Assembly: GCA_021202335.1 (NCBI GenBank)
Contig: JAJQDE010000041.1
Coordinates: forward strand, 31,246-95,245
DNA length: 64,000 nucleotides
DNA from: Lachnospiraceae bacterium
Lineage (GTDB): Bacteria; Bacillota; Clostridia; Lachnospirales; Lachnospiraceae
Reading direction: 5' to 3'
Shown here: positions 1 through 10,510 of the stretch, in pieces
How the letters are laid out: each line of letters begins with the position of its first letter
How positions within the stretch are numbered: position 1 is the stretch's first letter
Position numbers and translations under genes: made by a program
The notes under the pieces: generated by a model
Database searches by the model: none
Seen by the model: the letters and a program-made list of their open reading frames with translations, nothing else
What the model was told of the DNA's origin: nothing

Positions 1-182
1 TCATAGAGATATACCTTAAATTCCACGAGGACGAACGCAAGAAGCTCAACTCCCTTTTGGCGGAATACTATAAGCTTGATGAAATTGACCGCGCCGAAGT
101 GCGCGGAAGGATTATGCAGTTCATCGAAAGTATGTTGAACAGTGATAAATATTCAGCGCAAGAAGAATTAAAACACGCATAG
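1..182 (+). CDS. Hypothetical protein, C-terminal part only (cut by window edge)
   Basis: An open frame runs in from the left edge and ends at TAG 180-182, giving at least 59 residues rich in Lys and Glu (ends QEELKHA). It is on the same strand as dinD and the integrase and lies 52 bp before dinD, so it probably belongs to the same integrated element. I do not recognise the family. Composition and codon use look like real coding sequence, but the missing N-terminus prevents a call. Confidence 0.45.
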   Translation, partial: IEIYLKFHEDERKKLNSLLAEYYKLDEIDRAEVRGRIMQFIESMLNSDKYSAQEELKHA

Positions 183-234
183 GAAACGTAATCTATGCGA
201 ATTTCCAATAAAAGACAACAGGAAGGAGAAGTAT

Positions 235-1077
235 ATGACAGAGGACGAGAAAACAAACTACACCGAAACATTGTTTGAATCAATTAAGCACATTAACGAA
301 TACGGGCAGGAATTTTGGTATGCAAGGGAATTACAGGAGACTCTTGAATACAAACGTTGGGATAAATTTTTGAATGTTATCGAAAAAGCGAAAGCGGCTT
401 GCAATGCCAGTAAAAACCCCGTTGACGACCATTTTTCCCACGTGGGAAAAATGGTGAACATCGGTTCTGACGCTGTGCGTGAAACAGAGGATTACGAGCT
501 ATCCCGCTATGCCTGCTACCTGATTGTGCAGAACGGTGATTCGCGCAAGGAGGTTATTGCACTCGGACAGACTTATTTTGCAGTCAAGACGCGCCAGCAG
601 GAGCTGATTGAAAATTTTGACGCATTGGGCGAGGACAAGAAGCGCCTTGCTATCCGCAACGAAATGAAGCTGCACAATAAATCGCTCGCAGAAGCCGCGA
701 ACATGGCAGGTGTTACCGAACGCATTGATTATGCTATTTTTCAGAACAGCGGATATAAGGGGTTATACGGCGGACTTGACAGGCAGGGTATACATGACAA
801 GAAAAAGCTCAAGAAAAGCCAAGACATACTTGATTACATGGGAAGCACAGAGCTTGCCGCCAACCTCTTCCGCGCCACACAGACCGACGAAAAGCTCCGA
901 AATGAGCATATCGTCGGAAAAGAGAATGCCAACAGGACACACTATGAAGTCGGAAAAAAGGTCAGACAGACCATTGCGGAATTGGGCGGCACAATGCCTG
1001 AGAATCTGCCTACCCCTGAAAAAAGCATAAAGCAGATTGAACGCGAGCAGAAACAGATAGAAAAGCAAGAGAAATAG
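235..1077 (+). CDS. dinD: DNA damage-inducible protein D (DinD)
   Basis: 280 residues, close to the 274 of E. coli DinD. The N-terminal half matches the family: FWYARELQETLEY, then the KAACNASKNPVDDHFSHVGK segment and a YELSRYACYLIVQNGD block. The C-terminal part has the IHDKKKLKKSQDILDYMG and ELAANLFRATQTDEKL blocks. The tail is a charged, probably helical stretch. In E. coli DinD is SOS-induced and binds and inhibits RecA filaments. The start ATG is preceded by AAGGAG at good spacing. It sits 89 bp before an integrase, so it is cargo of a mobile element, where such damage-response genes are common. No LexA box was identified with confidence. Confidence 0.9.
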   Translation: MTEDEKTNYTETLFESIKHINEYGQEFWYARELQETLEYKRWDKFLNVIEKAKAACNASKNPVDDHFSHVGKMVNIGSDAVRETEDYELSRYACYLIVQNGDSRKEVIALGQTYFAVKTRQQELIENFDALGEDKKRLAIRNEMKLHNKSLAEAANMAGVTERIDYAIFQNSGYKGLYGGLDRQGIHDKKKLKKSQDILDYMGSTELAANLFRATQTDEKLRNEHIVGKENANRTHYEVGKKVRQTIAELGGTMPENLPTPEKSIKQIEREQKQIEKQEK

Positions 1078-1166
1078 CTCATGCGTGTATTCCATTTTAT
1101 TTTTTCCAAACCGCATGAGCTGTCAAACAAGGCTGAATTACACGTTATTGAAAGGACGGTGACTCT

Positions 1167-2279
1167 ATGAAGATGCCGAACGGATACGGGGGCATTGTGA
1201 AGCTCCCGGGGAAGCGCAGGAAGCCGTGGGCTGTGCGCGTTTCATATGTTGAGAGCGGGGCGGACGGTACGCCTAAGCGCAAACGCAAATACATTGCGTA
1301 CTTTGCTAAGCAAGAAAGCGCCCTCGCCTACCTCGCCGAATACAACAACGGCGCAGTTGTCCCCGAACACCAAAAATACGCGCAGACACCCACCTTCGCC
1401 GAACTATACGAGCAATGGAAAAAATACAAGAACAGCCTGAAAAACAAGCCCGGCGATGCCGCATGGAAAAATTACGGCATTGCCTTCAATTTCTATGCTC
1501 CCCTGCACCAAAAGAAAGTCGTTTCCATAAAGGCGCGCGACCTGCAGGAATGCATAACGGCGCAGAGCGGCAAGTCACGCTCCACCGTCGGCAATATGCG
1601 GGCAATAATTCGCGGCATGTGGGGCTATGCCGTAGCAAATGAAATAGCCGAGAACGACATAACGCAGCACCTCGTCTTTGAGTTCACCCAATCAGGCGTG
1701 CCGATGCACACGCGCTTTACCGATGCTGAGGTTGCGCAGCTATGGGACGCTCTGTGGACCATAAATAACGTTGACATAATCCTCATCTACATCTACACGG
1801 GACTGCGCCCCACCGAGTTGCTTGAAATAAAGTCCTCTGACGTGCATCTTCCCGAGCGTTACATGACAGGAGGCATAAAAACCGAGGCAGGCAGGAACAG
1901 AATAGTTCCAATACATGAAGCAATCGTCCCCCTCATCGAGTACCGCCTCGCGCAGAACCGCCCTTACCTCATCACTAATAAATACGGCAACCGGTACACA
2001 CGGGCAGTCTACACTGCCAGCAACTGGACGACAGTAATGCAGCGCATGAAAATGAGTCCCGCGCCGCACGACTGCCGTTATACATTCGCCGCCCTCGCCG
2101 ATAAAGCCGGCATGAACGAAACATGCCGCAAGATAATCATGGGGCATTCGCTGGGTAACGCTAAGGGCAGCGCCTTCAAGACCGGGCAGACCGACGACAT
2201 CACGCAGGGCGTGTACACCGAAAAGACAATCCCTGAGCTTGTGGCGGAGATGAATAAAATTCCCGTTATCACCACCTGA
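1167..2279 (+). CDS. int: Tyrosine-type site-specific recombinase (integrase)
   Basis: 370 residues. The N-terminus (GGIVKLPGKRRKPWAVRVSY) resembles the arm-DNA-binding domain of Gram-positive phage and ICE integrases. It is followed by a SAM-like core-binding domain (about 70-170) and a catalytic domain. Catalytic residues are visible: Arg in TGLRPTELLEIK, the His and Arg of PHDCRYTFA, His in MGHSLGNAKG and the nucleophilic Tyr in GVYTEKTI. It integrates and excises the element whose right end lies here. It is the last element gene before gdhA, and four phased repeats lie just 3' of it. The start has AAAGGACGGTGA upstream. Confidence 0.93.
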   Translation: MKMPNGYGGIVKLPGKRRKPWAVRVSYVESGADGTPKRKRKYIAYFAKQESALAYLAEYNNGAVVPEHQKYAQTPTFAELYEQWKKYKNSLKNKPGDAAWKNYGIAFNFYAPLHQKKVVSIKARDLQECITAQSGKSRSTVGNMRAIIRGMWGYAVANEIAENDITQHLVFEFTQSGVPMHTRFTDAEVAQLWDALWTINNVDIILIYIYTGLRPTELLEIKSSDVHLPERYMTGGIKTEAGRNRIVPIHEAIVPLIEYRLAQNRPYLITNKYGNRYTRAVYTASNWTTVMQRMKMSPAPHDCRYTFAALADKAGMNETCRKIIMGHSLGNAKGSAFKTGQTDDITQGVYTEKTIPELVAEMNKIPVITT

Positions 2280-2293
2280 AAACGGGAAAATCT

Positions 2294-2337
2294 TTGTAAC
2301 CCACTTGTAACCCATTTGTATACCACGTGTAACCAAC
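2294..2337. repeat. Four 11-bp-phased repeats downstream of the integrase
   Basis: Copies of TTGTAACCCA start at 2294 and 2305; degenerate copies TTGTATACCA and GTGTAACCA start at 2316 and 2327. The period is exactly 11 bp, one helical turn. The position between the integrase stop and the host gdhA terminator fits integrase arm-type or excisionase sites in the attachment region. The attachment core itself cannot be fixed from one end. Confidence 0.5.
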
Positions 2338-2389
2338 CGCCCAAAATTTCCCCCTGTTATTTCCTTTTTTCTGAAAATTCTCGCAATAG

Positions 2390-2423
2390 AAAAGCCCCGA
2401 AACACAATGGTTTCAGGGCTTTT
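2390..2423. terminator. Bidirectional terminator between int and gdhA
   Basis: Stem AAAAGCCC (2390-2397) pairs with GGGCTTTT (2416-2423), with GAAA/TTTC extending it. T-runs on both strands allow it to end both convergent transcripts. It may also mark the junction between element and host DNA. Confidence 0.75.
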
Positions 2424-2432
2424 ATTATTTTT

Positions 2433-3788
<1,356 letters not shown>

Positions 3789-3917
3789 TTAATAATCCTC
3801 CTTGTTTTCCGAAGGAAAATGCGGCTGCCATTGCAGGAGCAGCGGCTTTCCTTCTTCAATTTATAAAAAATATAATACGCCTTGTGTCATACTGCAATGC
3901 GCTAAACCAACATTTAT

Positions 3918-3946
3918 ATTATAGTAAAAAAATTTTTACAGCACAA
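3918..3946 (-). promoter_or_regulatory. Putative gdhA promoter with palindromic spacer
   Basis: On the minus strand TTGTGC (3941-3946), a 17-bp spacer and TATAAT (3918-3923) fit a sigma-A promoter. The spacer contains the inverted repeat GTAAAAA/TTTTTAC (3924-3939), centred exactly between the two boxes, so a bound protein there would occlude polymerase. The promoter is about 130 bp upstream of the gdhA start. Confidence 0.45.
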
Positions 3947-4003
3947 CAAAAATATGCTTTATTGTATAATTTTGTGCAATTTACTAAATTTAATTGTCGC
4001 AAT

Positions 4004-5299
4004 TTACGAAAAAACTACCTCAATGCGGGTGCCTTTTCCGGACTCGCTCTCCACGCTGACCTGCGCGCCGTGAACCTGTACGATGTGCTTTACGATTGCA
4101 AGCCCCAGCCCTGTGCCGCCGCGCTCCTTTGCGCGCGATTTGTCAACCCGGTAAAAGCGCTCAAAAATCCGCTCCTGATGCTCCTTGGGAATACCTATTC
4201 CGGTATCCGACACATCCAAAATCACGCCGCGCCTGTCGCGGCTGACATTAATTTCCACCTCGCCGCCCTCACGGTTATAACGGATTGCGTTGTCGCATAT
4301 GTTATAAATCAGCTCCTCTATCATACGGCGGTTCGCATGTATCATCTGCGCCGTTCCATGAGTGCGGACGGTAACGCTTTGGCGTTTAGCCGCAAGCTCC
4401 AAAAGCTGCACGGTCGATATGGCAAGCTGATACAGATCAATATCCTCAAACTCCGGAGCGGTCTGCATCGCGTCAAGCTCTGAAAGCCTGATAATGTCAT
4501 TGATCAGCGTCAAAAGCCTGTCGGCGTTTTTGTGTATCGCGCCCGCAAACTTCACGGTCATTTCCTCGTCCGCAAGCCCGCTTTCCATAAGCTCCGCGTA
4601 GCCTGAAATGGAGGTCAGCGGGGTCTTAAGCTCATGCGTGACGTTTGCCGTAAAGTCCTGGCGCATGGTCGCGTTTTTCAAAATATCCCGATGCTGCCTG
4701 CTGATGGTTTCCACAAACGGCTTAAGCTCCTCGTAAATTTCCACCGAGCCGATGTCGTCCATATGCTTTCCCATGTTTTCAATCGGCGCAATCAGCGCGG
4801 AGGTGATAAGCCTTGAGAGCGCCGCGCACACGGCGAGCATCAGCAGCACCGCCCCTATCACAAAGGGAATAAGCCGCTGAAAAAGCCCGAACACGCTGCT
4901 TGCCTCCTTTGATATCCTGATAACGCCGCCGTCCTGCGTGCGCATGGCATAATAAAAGAGGCTTTTCGAGAGCGTATCGGAGTTGCGGATTGCATATCCT
5001 TCTCCATCCTCAAGCGCCTTTGCAATCTCCTCTCTGTCCGCATGATTGTCCATGCTGCTCTCGTCCGCCCGGCTGTCATAAAGCACGCTGCCGTCCTGCG
5101 ACACCACGGTTATCCTAAGCCGCTCCTCTACCCTCTGATAGAGCGCCGGATTATCCTCCAAAAACGCCGCATAGGTTTTCAGCTCCTCCAAAACCTGCGC
5201 CTTAATCACATCATACGACACAAAAAGTGACAGTAAAAGCGTCGCCAATATCACAAGCGCGCTTACTGTCATAAAATATGTATTGATTTTTTTCTTCAT
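4004..5299 (-). CDS. Sensor histidine kinase, PhoR-like
   Basis: About 431 residues. An N-terminal membrane segment (TYFMTVSALVILATLLLSLF) is followed by an extracytoplasmic sensor region, a second membrane segment (LIPFVIGAVLLMLAVCAAL), the H-box THELKTPLTSISGYAEL, N-box DNAIRYN, G1 DTGIGIPKEHQERIFERFY and G2 GGTGLGLAIVKHIV. It autophosphorylates on the H-box His and passes phosphate to the regulator at 5304. I chose ATG 5299 (MKKKINTYF) because GGAG lies 5 bp upstream and it follows the regulator stop by 4 bp; a longer frame would overlap that gene. The transporter-PhoU gene upstream in the operon points to phosphate sensing, which is inference. Confidence 0.92.
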   Translation of the reverse strand: MKKKINTYFMTVSALVILATLLLSLFVSYDVIKAQVLEELKTYAAFLEDNPALYQRVEERLRITVVSQDGSVLYDSRADESSMDNHADREEIAKALEDGEGYAIRNSDTLSKSLFYYAMRTQDGGVIRISKEASSVFGLFQRLIPFVIGAVLLMLAVCAALSRLITSALIAPIENMGKHMDDIGSVEIYEELKPFVETISRQHRDILKNATMRQDFTANVTHELKTPLTSISGYAELMESGLADEEMTVKFAGAIHKNADRLLTLINDIIRLSELDAMQTAPEFEDIDLYQLAISTVQLLELAAKRQSVTVRTHGTAQMIHANRRMIEELIYNICDNAIRYNREGGEVEINVSRDRRGVILDVSDTGIGIPKEHQERIFERFYRVDKSRAKERGGTGLGLAIVKHIVQVHGAQVSVESESGKGTRIEVVFS

Positions 5300-5303
5300 A
5301 TTA

Positions 5304-5981
5304 TTACTCCAAAACATAACCGACATTGCGCACTGTCCTGATGCGGTTTCCCTCATTCCCGAGCTTTCTGCGCAGTGTCTTGATGTGCATGTCGACAGTC
5401 CTTGACTCGCCGCTGTAATCCATGCCCCAAATCCGGTCCATTATGCGTTCGCGCGTGAGCACGATGCCGGCATTTTCCATAAACATTTTCAAAAGCTCGT
5501 ATTCCTTAAACGTCAGCTCGCACAGCTTGCCCTCCGCATAAACGGCATGTTTTTTGTCATCGATTGAAAGCTCCCCATGCGTGAGGCTCACGCTTTGGCT
5601 ATCCTGCGTGTCCGTGCGCCGAAGCAGCGCCTTAACCCGGGCAATCAGCTCCATTACGCCAAAGGGCTTTGTCAGATAATCGTCCGCACCGGCGTCCAGC
5701 CCCTTCACCTTATCTATTTCCGACGTTTTTGCCGTCACCATGATAACCTGGAGCTCCGCCCAGCCCTTGTTTTCCCTGAGTCTTTGGACAATTTTAATTC
5801 CGTCCTCATCCGGAAGCATAATATCCAGCACCACAGCCTTTGGCAGCCGCTCGTCGAGCGCCGCGTAAAAATCCTTTGCGTTTGAAAATCCCTTTACCTC
5901 ATGCCCGCTGTTTTTGAGCGCAAAGCTCTCCACCTCAAGTATGTCGTTGTCGTCCTCCACTATATAAATCAGCGCCATCAT
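5304..5981 (-). CDS. OmpR/PhoB-family response regulator
   Basis: 225 residues. The receiver domain (1-120) has the acidic pocket IVEDDNDIL, the phospho-acceptor in VVLDIMLPDEDG, the Thr of VMVTAKTSE and the Lys of DYLTKPFG. The winged-helix output domain (130-225) has LTFKEYELLKMFMENAG and the recognition-helix block SRTVDMHIKTLRRKLG. It is co-transcribed with the kinase 4 bp downstream and with the Na/Pi cotransporter 21 bp upstream. The regulon is probably phosphate-responsive, by context. RBS GGGGTGAT. Confidence 0.93.
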   Translation of the reverse strand: MMALIYIVEDDNDILEVESFALKNSGHEVKGFSNAKDFYAALDERLPKAVVLDIMLPDEDGIKIVQRLRENKGWAELQVIMVTAKTSEIDKVKGLDAGADDYLTKPFGVMELIARVKALLRRTDTQDSQSVSLTHGELSIDDKKHAVYAEGKLCELTFKEYELLKMFMENAGIVLTRERIMDRIWGMDYSGESRTVDMHIKTLRRKLGNEGNRIRTVRNVGYVLE

Positions 5982-6002
5982 ATCACCCCGTTGTATTTCC
6001 CG

Positions 6003-7769
6003 CTATATACCGTATTTCAATAAATAGCTCTGATAAAGCGCATGAAATTCACTCTCATCGGCTCTGTCAAGACTGTCCGTATACTCATGCGCGTATGTTT
6101 CACTCTCATAAAGCTGCAGCACTCCGATTGCCAGATTAGAGCAATGGTCGGCAATTCTCTCATAATTATTCGTAATGTCGGAAAGCACCAAACCCATCTG
6201 AGCCGTGCATTTTCCCTTCCGCAGCCGCTTGGTATGACGCTTTTTCATCTCCCGCTGAAGCCGGTCAATCGCCTCCTCAAACGGCTCGATTTTCCTTGCG
6301 CCCTCCAAATCCTCTGATTCAAATATTTGCACAGATTCCCCCACAATGTCAAGCACTGCCTGCGAAAATATTTTAAGCTCCCGCGTCGCCTTGCCTGAAA
6401 AGCGCTGCCCGGACTTATTCATGCTGCGCGCAAGCTCCGCAATATTCACCGCATGGTCCGAAATACGCTCCAGATCGCTGATACCGTGCAGCAACATATT
6501 TAATTTCCTCGTATCGTTCCCCGTCAGATTTTTTGCGGAAAGCTTCACTAGATATCCGCCCACCTCATCCTCATAGCGGTCGATGAGCTTTTCCCTATGC
6601 TCAAGCTGCTTTATTGCCTGTTGGTCGTATTCAAACAGCGCGCCCATCGCCGCGTTTACGTTTTCCGCAGCCAAATCCGCCATCTTAAGCACGCACGAAT
6701 TTGTCTGCTCCAGCGCAAAGGCAGGCGTCTGCAAAAAGCGTTCGTCAAGCTTTGCAAACACGGCGTTTTCCTTTTCCTGCGCATATTCCTCGCTGTCGGG
6801 CGCAAGCACCACAAACGACAGCCGTTCCAGCAGCCCTGCAAACGGCAGCAGCACAAGCGTCGCCGCCACGTTGAAGCCCGTGTGTATCAACGCAATGCCC
6901 GCCGCGTTCGCAGGCTGCCGCAGAAAGTCAAAATGTATCGCCGCATTTAAAATGTAAAAGACAAGCATAAAGACCGCAACGCCGATTACGTTAAACAAAA
7001 GATGCACCAGCGCGGCGCGCTTTGCGTTCCTGCCCGCCCCGATGCCTGACATCATCGCCGTGACGCAGGTGCCGATGTTCTGTCCCAAAATAATGGGGAG
7101 CGCAGACGCGTAGGTCACTGTTCCCGATGCGCAAAGCGCCTGCAAAATGCCGACCGACGCGGACGAGGATTGGATGATTGCCGTCAGCGCCGCTCCTGCC
7201 GCCAGCCCTAAGACCGGGTTTGAAAACATGGTAAAAAGCCCCGTAAACGAGGGATTTTGGCTTAACGGCTTCATCGCGTCCGACATCGTGTCCATTCCGA
7301 ACATGAGAATCGCAAAGCCCACCAAAATGCCGCCGATATCCCGCTTTTTTGCGTTTTTAACAAACAGGATAAACACCACGCCGATGATTGCAAGCACCGG
7401 CGAAAATGAGGACGGCTTAATGAGCCTTACAAAAAAGCTGCTGCTCTCTATGCCCGTGAGGCTGAGCAGCCATGAAGTGATGGTCGTGCCGACGTTTGCG
7501 CCCATGATGACGCCGATTGCCTGAGAAAGCTTCATGATGCCTGAGTTTACAAAGCCTACCACCATCACGGTCGTCGCGGACGAGGATTGGATTACCGCCG
7601 TAACCCCCGCACCCAAAAGCACGGCCTTCCATCTGCTGTCCGTCATACTCTCCAGGACGCGCTCAAGCCTGCCGCCCGAAAGCTTTTCCAGCCCTTCGCT
7701 CAGCATGTGCATGCCGTATAAAAATAATGCCAATCCGCCTATCATCGTAAGTAAATCAAAAAAATCCAT
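6003..7769 (-). CDS. Na+/phosphate cotransporter with C-terminal PhoU domain
   Basis: 588 residues. The membrane half (about 1-315) contains the two inverted Na/Pi-cotransport repeats with the diagnostic VIQSSSATT and IIQSSSASV motifs. The cytoplasmic half carries a PhoU-like helical domain (about 345-570) with EHREKLIDRYEDEVGGY and DLERISDHAVNIAEL. It imports phosphate with sodium, and the PhoU part probably reports flux to the adjacent two-component system. It is first in a three-gene operon (transporter, regulator, kinase). Stop is TAG. A palindromic site lies upstream at 7831-7859. Confidence 0.93.
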   Translation of the reverse strand: MDFFDLLTMIGGLALFLYGMHMLSEGLEKLSGGRLERVLESMTDSRWKAVLLGAGVTAVIQSSSATTVMVVGFVNSGIMKLSQAIGVIMGANVGTTITSWLLSLTGIESSSFFVRLIKPSSFSPVLAIIGVVFILFVKNAKKRDIGGILVGFAILMFGMDTMSDAMKPLSQNPSFTGLFTMFSNPVLGLAAGAALTAIIQSSSASVGILQALCASGTVTYASALPIILGQNIGTCVTAMMSGIGAGRNAKRAALVHLLFNVIGVAVFMLVFYILNAAIHFDFLRQPANAAGIALIHTGFNVAATLVLLPFAGLLERLSFVVLAPDSEEYAQEKENAVFAKLDERFLQTPAFALEQTNSCVLKMADLAAENVNAAMGALFEYDQQAIKQLEHREKLIDRYEDEVGGYLVKLSAKNLTGNDTRKLNMLLHGISDLERISDHAVNIAELARSMNKSGQRFSGKATRELKIFSQAVLDIVGESVQIFESEDLEGARKIEPFEEAIDRLQREMKKRHTKRLRKGKCTAQMGLVLSDITNNYERIADHCSNLAIGVLQLYESETYAHEYTDSLDRADESEFHALYQSYLLKYGI

Positions 7770-7815
7770 ACATTTTCCATTCCCGATTTTTATTTAAAAT
7801 ACACAAAAGTATCTT

Positions 7816-7859
7816 ATAATACTCATTATTCCATGCATTTGTAAAATTTATATGCATGG
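7816..7859 (-). promoter_or_regulatory. Putative promoter and operator of the phosphate operon
   Basis: On the minus strand TTTACA (7840-7845), an 18-bp spacer and TATTAT (7816-7821) form a promoter-like pair. The perfect inverted repeat CCATGCAT/ATGCATGG (7831-7838 and 7852-7859) brackets the -35 box. A second TTTACA about 23 bp upstream would fit PhoB-type direct repeats. This is pattern evidence only. Confidence 0.35.
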
Positions 7860-7878
7860 TTGTGTAAATTTCATGTAA

Positions 7879-7911
7879 AAAGAATGTGCCGGCAATGCCG
7901 GCACATTCTTT
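7879..7911 (-). terminator. Terminator of the glgCD operon
   Basis: A 15-bp arm ending GTGCCGGC (7879-7893) pairs with GCCGGCACATTCTTT (7897-7911) around a 3-nt loop, followed on the minus strand by more T residues. The arm touches the glgD stop codon. Confidence 0.85.
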
Positions 7912-9059
7912 TATACGGTTTTTCTTTTTTCGACATACACGGGGAATGATTCAGTTCCTTTCAGCTCCTTATAAGCCGAAATAGTAACGTTCTTGTCCGT
8001 GATGGTATGCTCTACGGTCGCTCCGGTTTCGATAACCGTGTCCTGCATAAGCACACAGTTCCTTACCTTCGCGCCCTTTCCAATCTTAACGCCCCTGAAT
8101 AGAATACTGTTTTCTACCTCGCCCTCGATGACGCAGCCGTCCGCAGCCATCACATTCCTGACATGGGAGCCTGCCGCATATCTTGTAGGATTGTCGTCAC
8201 GTATCTTTGTGTAAATCGTGCCCGGTGAGAACAGCGCGCTGACGTTCTCCTCCTTGAGCAGCTTCATGTTTTCCTCAAAATAGCTCTTAATGTCAAGTAT
8301 TCTTGCGAAATAGCCCGTGTGCTGATAAGCCCTCACGTCGAGCCTGTTAATCTGCGGAGAAACAATGTCGCGCTCAAAGTAAATCAAGCCGTTTACATAT
8401 GCCTCGCGGATTTGATCCATGAGCATCTGCCGTTCCATCACATAAATATTCATGGAAACATTCTGCTCACCCTTTTCCTTCTCGTTTACCACAATCCGCT
8501 TCACCTTATCATCGTCGCCGATGTCAAGCGTATAATACAGGTCTTTCTTCGTAACGTCAATGTCAAGCAGCGCCTTGGGAACCTCCTCCCTTGTGTCGGC
8601 GATGGTTATATCCGCCCCGCTGTCTATATGCTTCTGCAAGAATGCGCTGAAATCAAAGTTTACGGCGATATTCGTGTCCGCCATAATAACATATTTTTCC
8701 TTTTGGCGCTTGAGGTAATCCAAAATGCTTGCAATCGCCTCAACCCTGCCGTTATAAACGTTTACGGACTTCTGAGCATAGGGGGGGATAATGTTCAGAC
8801 CGCCGTTTTTGCGGGTTAAATCCCACTCGCGCCCTGCGCCGAGATGATCCATGAGTGAGTGATAATTTCTCTTCACAATCAGTGAAATATTGTCAATGCC
8901 ACAATTTACCATGCTTGAAAGCATAAAGTCAACAAGCCTGTAACGGCTTGCAAACGGTATGGACGCCATCAGACGCTCCGAAACAAGCTCAGGTACCAAT
9001 GAATCATAGCTGTTGGGGAATAAAATACCCATTGCCGAATCTGCATTTGAATTTACCAT
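7911..9059 (-). CDS. glgD: Glucose-1-phosphate adenylyltransferase subunit GlgD
   Basis: 382 residues. A degenerate nucleotidyltransferase domain ([39 protein letters not shown]) is followed by a left-handed beta-helix domain with hexapeptide repeats ([40 protein letters not shown]). Unlike GlgC it lacks the GGxGxRL nucleotide signature, as expected for the regulatory partner in Firmicutes. It pairs with GlgC to make ADP-glucose for glycogen. Its start overlaps the glgC 3' end by 7 bp, indicating translational coupling, and a strong terminator follows. Confidence 0.93.
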   Translation of the reverse strand: MVNSNADSAMGILFPNSYDSLVPELVSERLMASIPFASRYRLVDFMLSSMVNCGIDNISLIVKRNYHSLMDHLGAGREWDLTRKNGGLNIIPPYAQKSVNVYNGRVEAIASILDYLKRQKEKYVIMADTNIAVNFDFSAFLQKHIDSGADITIADTREEVPKALLDIDVTKKDLYYTLDIGDDDKVKRIVVNEKEKGEQNVSMNIYVMERQMLMDQIREAYVNGLIYFERDIVSPQINRLDVRAYQHTGYFARILDIKSYFEENMKLLKEENVSALFSPGTIYTKIRDDNPTRYAAGSHVRNVMAADGCVIEGEVENSILFRGVKIGKGAKVRNCVLMQDTVIETGATVEHTITDKNVTISAYKELKGTESFPVYVEKRKTV

Positions 9060-10261
9060 ACCTTGTCACCTCCCTTAACGTCCTCTGATACCATTGCCTT
9101 TGGCCCGATAAAGGCTCCCTCGCCTACTACCACGCCTGACCCGACTGTCGCCACGCCCTTCTCATCGCCCTCGGGCATCGCGCCGACCTCCGCGTCCTTC
9201 TCAATCACGACATTTTCCGCCACAATACAGTGCTTTACCTTTGCGCCCGTTTTAATGGTGCTTCCGCCCATGATAACAGCATCCTCAATCTCCGCGCCCT
9301 TCTCTACCTTCACGCCGGCAAAAAGAATCGAATGTTTTACGCTGCCCTCAACGCTGCACCCGTCCGTAATCATACTGTTCTCAAGCGTAGCGTCCTCGCC
9401 GATTATGTGGCCCGTCATACCGCTGTTGCGGCTGTAAATGCGCCAGTTGTCGTCAAAGATGTTAATACCGGAATTTTCGGGGTCGAGCACCTCCATATTT
9501 GCCTCCCACAGAGAGGAAATCGTTCCCACGTCCTTCCAATAACCGTCAAATCTGTACGCATACATCTGTCTGCCATCTCTTAACAGGCTCGGAATGACGT
9601 TCTTTCCGAAATCGTTCTCCGAATCGGGGTCATTCTCGTCCTCAATCAGATACTTCTTTAAGATATCCCAATTGAATATGTAAATACCCATTGAAGCCAG
9701 GTTTGACTTCGGCTCCTTTGGCTTTTCCTGAAATTCCGTAATCTTGTCGTTATCGTCCGTCACCATAAGACCGAAGCGGCTTGCCTCGTCCCATGGAACC
9801 TCCATAACCGCCACGGAAAATTCCGCGCCCTTCTCCTTGTGGAATTTCAAAAAGTCACTGTAATCCTGCTTGCAGATCTGGTCGCCCGAAAGAATGATGA
9901 CATATTTGGGATCGTATCTTTCGATGAAGTTAATGTTTTGGTAAATGGCGTTTGCCGTACCCTTGTACCAATCCGAGCCGCTTGCCTGCTGGTATGGCGG
10001 AAGCACATGCACGCCTCCGTGAAGCCTGTCCAAATCCCACGGCTGTCCGTTTCCGATATACTCGTTGAGCACCAACGGCTGATACTGTGTAAGAATACCT
10101 ACTGTATCAATACCCGAATTTACACAGTTTGACAATGGAAAATCAATAATTCTGTATTTCCCTCCAAAGGGAACCGCAGGCTTTGCCAGCTTCTGCGTGA
10201 GTGTATACAGACGTGAGCCCTGCCCGCCGGCGAGCAGCATTGCAATCATTTCTTTTGCCAT
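9053..10261 (-). CDS. glgC: Glucose-1-phosphate adenylyltransferase, catalytic subunit
   Basis: 402 residues. It has the nucleotidyltransferase signature [35 protein letters not shown] and the glucose-phosphate-binding region around EFQEKPKEP, then C-terminal hexapeptide repeats ([19 protein letters not shown]). It makes ADP-glucose from ATP and glucose-1-phosphate, the committed step of glycogen synthesis. RBS AGGAGG lies upstream of ATG. It is the first gene of a two-gene operon with glgD. No glycogen synthase or branching enzyme lies nearby, so the rest of the pathway is elsewhere. Confidence 0.96.
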   Translation of the reverse strand: MAKEMIAMLLAGGQGSRLYTLTQKLAKPAVPFGGKYRIIDFPLSNCVNSGIDTVGILTQYQPLVLNEYIGNGQPWDLDRLHGGVHVLPPYQQASGSDWYKGTANAIYQNINFIERYDPKYVIILSGDQICKQDYSDFLKFHKEKGAEFSVAVMEVPWDEASRFGLMVTDDNDKITEFQEKPKEPKSNLASMGIYIFNWDILKKYLIEDENDPDSENDFGKNVIPSLLRDGRQMYAYRFDGYWKDVGTISSLWEANMEVLDPENSGINIFDDNWRIYSRNSGMTGHIIGEDATLENSMITDGCSVEGSVKHSILFAGVKVEKGAEIEDAVIMGGSTIKTGAKVKHCIVAENVVIEKDAEVGAMPEGDEKGVATVGSGVVVGEGAFIGPKAMVSEDVKGGDKVW

Positions 10262-10411
10262 ATGTTCTGCCTCCTCCTTTAATTCAATAAAATGGATTTA
10301 TTGAAATTATACTATAAACCCCAAAAAAATGATAGCCTTTTGTGCATTTTTGTTAAAAATTTCCTGTCTGTGCAAAATAAAGAACATAATAAAGAATGTG
10401 CCGTGGAGCTT

Positions 10412-10446
10412 TTTATCGTATAGGACGAACTGTCCTATACGATAAA
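10412..10446. repeat. Palindromic intergenic repeat, full copy 1
   Basis: Arms TTTATCGTATAGGAC (10412-10426) and GTCCTATACGATAAA (10432-10446) enclose GAACT. The same sequence recurs at 52087-52123, and a half copy lies near 43390. It is at the 3' side of the hydratase gene and could fold as RNA on either strand. Confidence 0.8.
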
Positions 10447-10450
10447 TTAC

Positions 10451-10479
10451 GGCTGCCCTAACTGTACGCTAAGGCAGCC
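10451..10479 (-). terminator. Probable terminator of the hydratase gene
   Basis: GGCTGCCCTA (10451-10460) pairs with TAAGGCAGCC (10470-10479) with one mismatch, 32 bp after the hydratase stop on the minus strand. The T-tract is weak, and the neighbouring palindrome may assist. Confidence 0.55.
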
Positions 10480-10510
10480 GGTAATTATTATTATTCCGTT
10501 TGTCCGTTTT

